Source: Alphaproteobacteria bacterium | GTDB lineage: Bacteria; Pseudomonadota; Alphaproteobacteria; Micavibrionales; CSBR16-224 | Direction: 5' to 3' | Assembly: GCA_007116755.1 (NCBI GenBank) | Contig: SKHU01000010.1 | Span: 1-7,850 of the forward strand | DNA: 7,850 nt | Shown: positions 5,532-7,850 of the stretch, piece by piece | Position numbering within the stretch: the first letter of the stretch is position 1 | Layout: each line of letters opens with the position of its first letter | Translations under genes and position numbers: made by a program | Notes under the pieces: model-generated | What the model saw: the letters and a program-made list of their open reading frames with translations, nothing else | What the model was told of the DNA's origin: nothing | Databases searched by the model: none

Positions 5532-6967
5532 TGAATGAATTTGAACGCCGCATCCGGCAGCGGCTGAAAGACGATTTTCCGCATTACGCGAAAAAATGCC
5601 TGAAAATCCGCCTGAAAACGGGCGGTGTTGCGCCTTTTGTGCTGAACCGTGCGCAGCGCCATATCCACAAAGAGCTGGAGGCGCAGAAACAAAAGACGGG
5701 GCGCATCCGTGCGCTGATTCTGAAAGGGCGGCAGCAGGGCTGCTCGACCTATGTTGCGGCGCGGTTTTACTGGAAAATCACGCATTCTTTCGGTGCGCGC
5801 GGCTTTGTGCTGACGCATCTGGAGGAGGCCTCGCGCAATCTGCTGCAGATCGTGCAGCGTTTTCACCGCGAATGCCCGTATCTTGTACGGCCGCGGGCAA
5901 CGGCGGAGAATGCGGAGGAGATTGTGTTCGGGCGGCTGGATTCGGCGCTGCGTTGCGGATCGGCGGGTTCGTCGGGGGTCGGGCGGTCGCAGACGCTGCA
6001 GTTTTTCCACGGCTCGGAAGTCGCTTATTGGCCACGGGCAACAACGCATATGGCGGGCATCTTGCAGGCTGTGCCGGATATGAAAGGCACGGAGATTATT
6101 CTTGAAAGCACGGCAGACGGCGCGGAAGGGCTGTTTTACAGCATGTGTATGGCCGCGCAAAGCGGCGAAATTCCCTACCGCCTGATTTTCGTGCCGTGGT
6201 TCTGGCAGCCGGAATACCGTCTGGAACTGCCCGAAAAAACGGTGCTTTCGGCAGAGGAGGAAGATTACAAACAACGGCACAATCTGACGGCGGCACAGAT
6301 GCTGTGGCGGCGCGCGCGCATCGGCGAGCTGGGCGGGGTCTGGGCGTTCCGCCGCGAATATCCGGCAACGGTGGAGGAAGCGTTTCACAGCGACCGCCCC
6401 GGAGCGCTCTGGACGCGGGCGATGCTGGAGAAAAACCGCGTGCGCAAAAACGCCGTGCCGCCGCTTATGCGGGTGGTGGTGGCGATTGATCCCGCAGCGG
6501 GACACGGCGCACGGAATGACGAAACCGGCATCATTGTTGCGGGGCTGGGGGAGGACGGGCACGGCTATGTTCTGGAGGATCTCAGCGGGCGCTATTCGCC
6601 GCTGCGCTGGGCGCGGAGGGCGGTGAAAGCCTTTCACGATTACAAGGCCGACCGTATTGTTGCCGAGGTCAATCAGGGCGGGGCAATGGTGGAGCAGACT
6701 CTGCGCAGCTGCGATGCAAAAATACCGTATAAAGCCGTCCATGCCAGCCGCGGCAAATATGCCCGCGCCGAACCGGTCGCGGCACTGGACGAGGCCGGAC
6801 GCATTCATCACGCCGGCGTGTTCGGCGCGTTGGAAGACCAGATGTGCGGATTTACAGGCGGCAGCAATGCCGCAGGCGGCAAAAGCCCCGACCGCGTCGA
6901 TGCGCGCGTCTGGGCGCTGACCGAATTGATGCTGGGCAAAGCCTCGCAAGGCCCGCAAATCTGGTAA
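5528..6967 (+). CDS. Phage/GTA terminase large subunit (packaging ATPase-nuclease)
   Basis: The large terminase pumps DNA into the prohead through the portal and cuts the concatemer or genome. The protein is 479 aa. The ATPase domain has a deviant Walker A, KGRQQGCST (66-74), where the basic residue lies at the front as in many terminases. Walker B is FFHGSEVAYW with E164 as the likely catalytic Glu. The C-terminal RNase H-like nuclease begins VVVAIDPAAGHG (D321) and has AEVNQGG (E380) and SPDRVDARVWAL (D455, D458), giving the expected acidic metal site. All key parts are present, so the enzyme looks functional. The start is ATG 5528, overlapping the previous stop by ATGA; ATG 5531 in the same frame is possible, and AGAGG lies just upstream. 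It is the third gene of a tightly coupled trio. Confidence 0.92.
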   Translation: MMNEFERRIRQRLKDDFPHYAKKCLKIRLKTGGVAPFVLNRAQRHIHKELEAQKQKTGRIRALILKGRQQGCSTYVAARFYWKITHSFGARGFVLTHLEEASRNLLQIVQRFHRECPYLVRPRATAENAEEIVFGRLDSALRCGSAGSSGVGRSQTLQFFHGSEVAYWPRATTHMAGILQAVPDMKGTEIILESTADGAEGLFYSMCMAAQSGEIPYRLIFVPWFWQPEYRLELPEKTVLSAEEEDYKQRHNLTAAQMLWRRARIGELGGVWAFRREYPATVEEAFHSDRPGALWTRAMLEKNRVRKNAVPPLMRVVVAIDPAAGHGARNDETGIIVAGLGEDGHGYVLEDLSGRYSPLRWARRAVKAFHDYKADRIVAEVNQGGAMVEQTLRSCDAKIPYKAVHASRGKYARAEPVAALDEAGRIHHAGVFGALEDQMCGFTGGSNAAGGKSPDRVDARVWALTELMLGKASQGPQIW

Positions 6968-7003
6968 GAATGCAAAAAATGAAATAAAAAATTTATATTT
7001 CAG

Positions 7004-7054
7004 CAATTTTTTCTTGACCAACGGGAATAAATGCGGTAGGGTTTTTATAACATC
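7004..7054 (+). promoter_or_regulatory. Promoter cassette, copy B, before the portal gene
   Basis: CAATTTTTTCTTGACC (7004-7019) holds the -35 TTGACC (7014-7019). A 17-bp spacer leads to TAGGGT (7037-7042), and AACATC lies at 7049-7054. It matches copy A (4485-4536) at 14 of 16 bases over the -35 block, keeps the spacing, and differs by one base in the -10. It follows the terminase stop by 36 bp and is preceded by A/T-rich DNA. Confidence 0.62.
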
Positions 7055-7070
7055 ACAAAATTGTCTTTAT

Positions 7071-7107
7071 AAAAAGCGGCCTGATTTTTCAGCGCCGCTT
7101 TTTCTTT
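7071..7107 (+). terminator. Intrinsic terminator-like hairpin in the portal leader (possible attenuator)
   Basis: AAAAAGCGGC (7071-7080) pairs with GCCGCTTTTT (7094-7103). An inner CTG/CAG pair extends the stem around an A/T loop, and the T-rich tail runs on as TTCTTTT. It lies downstream of promoter copy B and upstream of the portal ribosome site, so it would stop transcripts from both the terminase operon and promoter B unless read through. Confidence 0.72.
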
Positions 7108-7122
7108 TGCAGGAGAAACAAA

Positions 7123-7850
7123 ATGGGTTTGAAAACGCAATTGGCGGGATGGCTGCGTGGCGGCGGGGTAAAAAGCGAAATCAAAGCCAGCGCGGCGGCG
7201 CCGCTTTTGGTGCAGTTCGGCGCAGGGCAGCCGCGTTTTACGCCGCGCCGCTATGACCGTCTGGCCGATGAAGCGTACCGCAAGAATGTGATCGCCTATC
7301 GCTGCATCAAACTGATCACCCAGAATGCGGCCGCCGTGCCGTGGCATCTTTATCGCGGGCGGCAGGGCAGCCGCACACGGCTTGACGATCATCCGCTGCT
7401 GGCGCTGTTCAAACAGCCCAACCCGATGCAGGGGCGGGCGGAGTTTCTGGAAACGCTGCTGGGATTTTATCTGATTTCCGGCAACGCCTATCTGGAATCC
7501 GTCGGCCCTGCGGACGGAACGCCGCAGGAACTGTGGGCGCTGCGCCCCGACCGCGTGACAATCCTGCCCGGCGCGGGCGGCGTGCCCGAAGCCTACCGCT
7601 ATACGGCGGGCGGGCGGCATATTGATTTTAAAGCCGATCCGGTGACAGGACATGCGCCGGTGCTGCATCTGAAAAGTTTTCACCCGCTGGACGACTGGTA
7701 CGGGATGAGTCCGCTGGAAGCGGCGGCGTACAGCATCGACCAGCATAATGCGGCGGCGAAATGGAATACGGCGCTGCTACAAAACAGCGGCCGCCCCTCC
7801 GGTGCTTTGGTCTATAAACCCGCACACCGCGACGCGTCCGATACGCTGAC
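7123..7850 (+). CDS. HK97-family phage/GTA portal protein, N-terminal part (cut by right edge)
   Basis: The frame from ATG 7123 is open for 242 codons to the window edge. AGGAGA (7111-7116) is a good ribosome site 6 nt upstream. The protein shows the pattern of HK97-type portals. There is a short basic N-terminus, then AYRCIKLITQNAAAVPWHLYR, DDHPLLALFKQPNPMQ, SGNAYLE (119-125), ELWALRPDRVTILPG, HPLDDWYGMSPLEAAA (187-202) and WNTALLQNSGRPSGALVY. The dodecameric portal sits at one capsid vertex, where it is the DNA entry channel, docks the terminase and later joins the tail. About 240 of a usual 390-430 residues are seen. Protease, capsid and connector genes would be expected further right. It closely resembles GTA gp3-type portals, though a prophage cannot be excluded. 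Confidence 0.92.
   Translation, partial: MGLKTQLAGWLRGGGVKSEIKASAAAPLLVQFGAGQPRFTPRRYDRLADEAYRKNVIAYRCIKLITQNAAAVPWHLYRGRQGSRTRLDDHPLLALFKQPNPMQGRAEFLETLLGFYLISGNAYLESVGPADGTPQELWALRPDRVTILPGAGGVPEAYRYTAGGRHIDFKADPVTGHAPVLHLKSFHPLDDWYGMSPLEAAAYSIDQHNAAAKWNTALLQNSGRPSGALVYKPAHRDASDTL

Noticed and set aside
5516..7021. 501-codon open frame on the minus strand opposite the large terminase
   Set aside because: Same kind of shadow: odd Arg/Pro/His-rich composition, and the plus strand holds a complete terminase.

Overview
The window looks like a piece of an alphaproteobacterial chromosome. The best evidence is UvrA. Its C-terminal P-loop (GVSGGGKSS), the CPVSGF variant of the first zinc module and the stretch around [19 protein letters not shown] read like alphaproteobacterial UvrA proteins. 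Next to it lies a block of head and tail-assembly genes of the HK97 / gene transfer agent (GTA) type common in this class. From about 1200 onward the DNA is G+C-rich; the first 1.1 kb is visibly richer in A+T.

Layout. (1) Positions 1-170, minus strand: the start of an exported protein with a clear signal peptide, running off the left edge. (2) Positions 284-1045, minus strand: a two-gene operon of small, highly charged proteins of unknown function (118 and 60 aa) with a good promoter (1017-1045) and a strong hairpin terminator (284-313). The two proteins appear distantly related to each other. (3) Positions 1197-1477, minus strand: a 70-aa cysteine-containing hypothetical protein with its own promoter and terminator, divergent from uvrA. 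(4) Positions 1590-4469, plus strand: complete uvrA, the damage-recognition ATPase of nucleotide excision repair. (5) Positions 4485-7850, plus strand: a phage/GTA-like block. It has a terminase-small-subunit-like gene, an 85-bp inverted-repeat element, two tail assembly chaperone-like genes, a large terminase, and an HK97-type portal gene cut by the right edge.

How the genes work together. TerS and TerL would form the DNA-packaging motor, which docks on the portal ring. The two chaperone-like proteins would coat the tape measure during tail building. The chaperone genes overlap by GTGA. An A AAA AAA slippery heptamer (5265-5271) lies in the exact frame for a -1 shift to fuse them, as in the lambda gpG/gpGT system. 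The terminase gene follows by an ATGA overlap.

Two near-copies of one promoter cassette, CAATTTTTT[A/C]TTGAC[A/C]-N17-TA[A/G]GGT with a conserved AACATC at the expected transcription start, precede the small terminase and the portal. The portal copy is followed by a strong intrinsic-terminator-like hairpin before the gene's ribosome site, which suggests attenuation or antitermination of the structural operon. No integrase, lysis gene, capsid, protease, tRNA or CRISPR is visible, so the window cannot decide between a GTA, a domesticated remnant and an active prophage.
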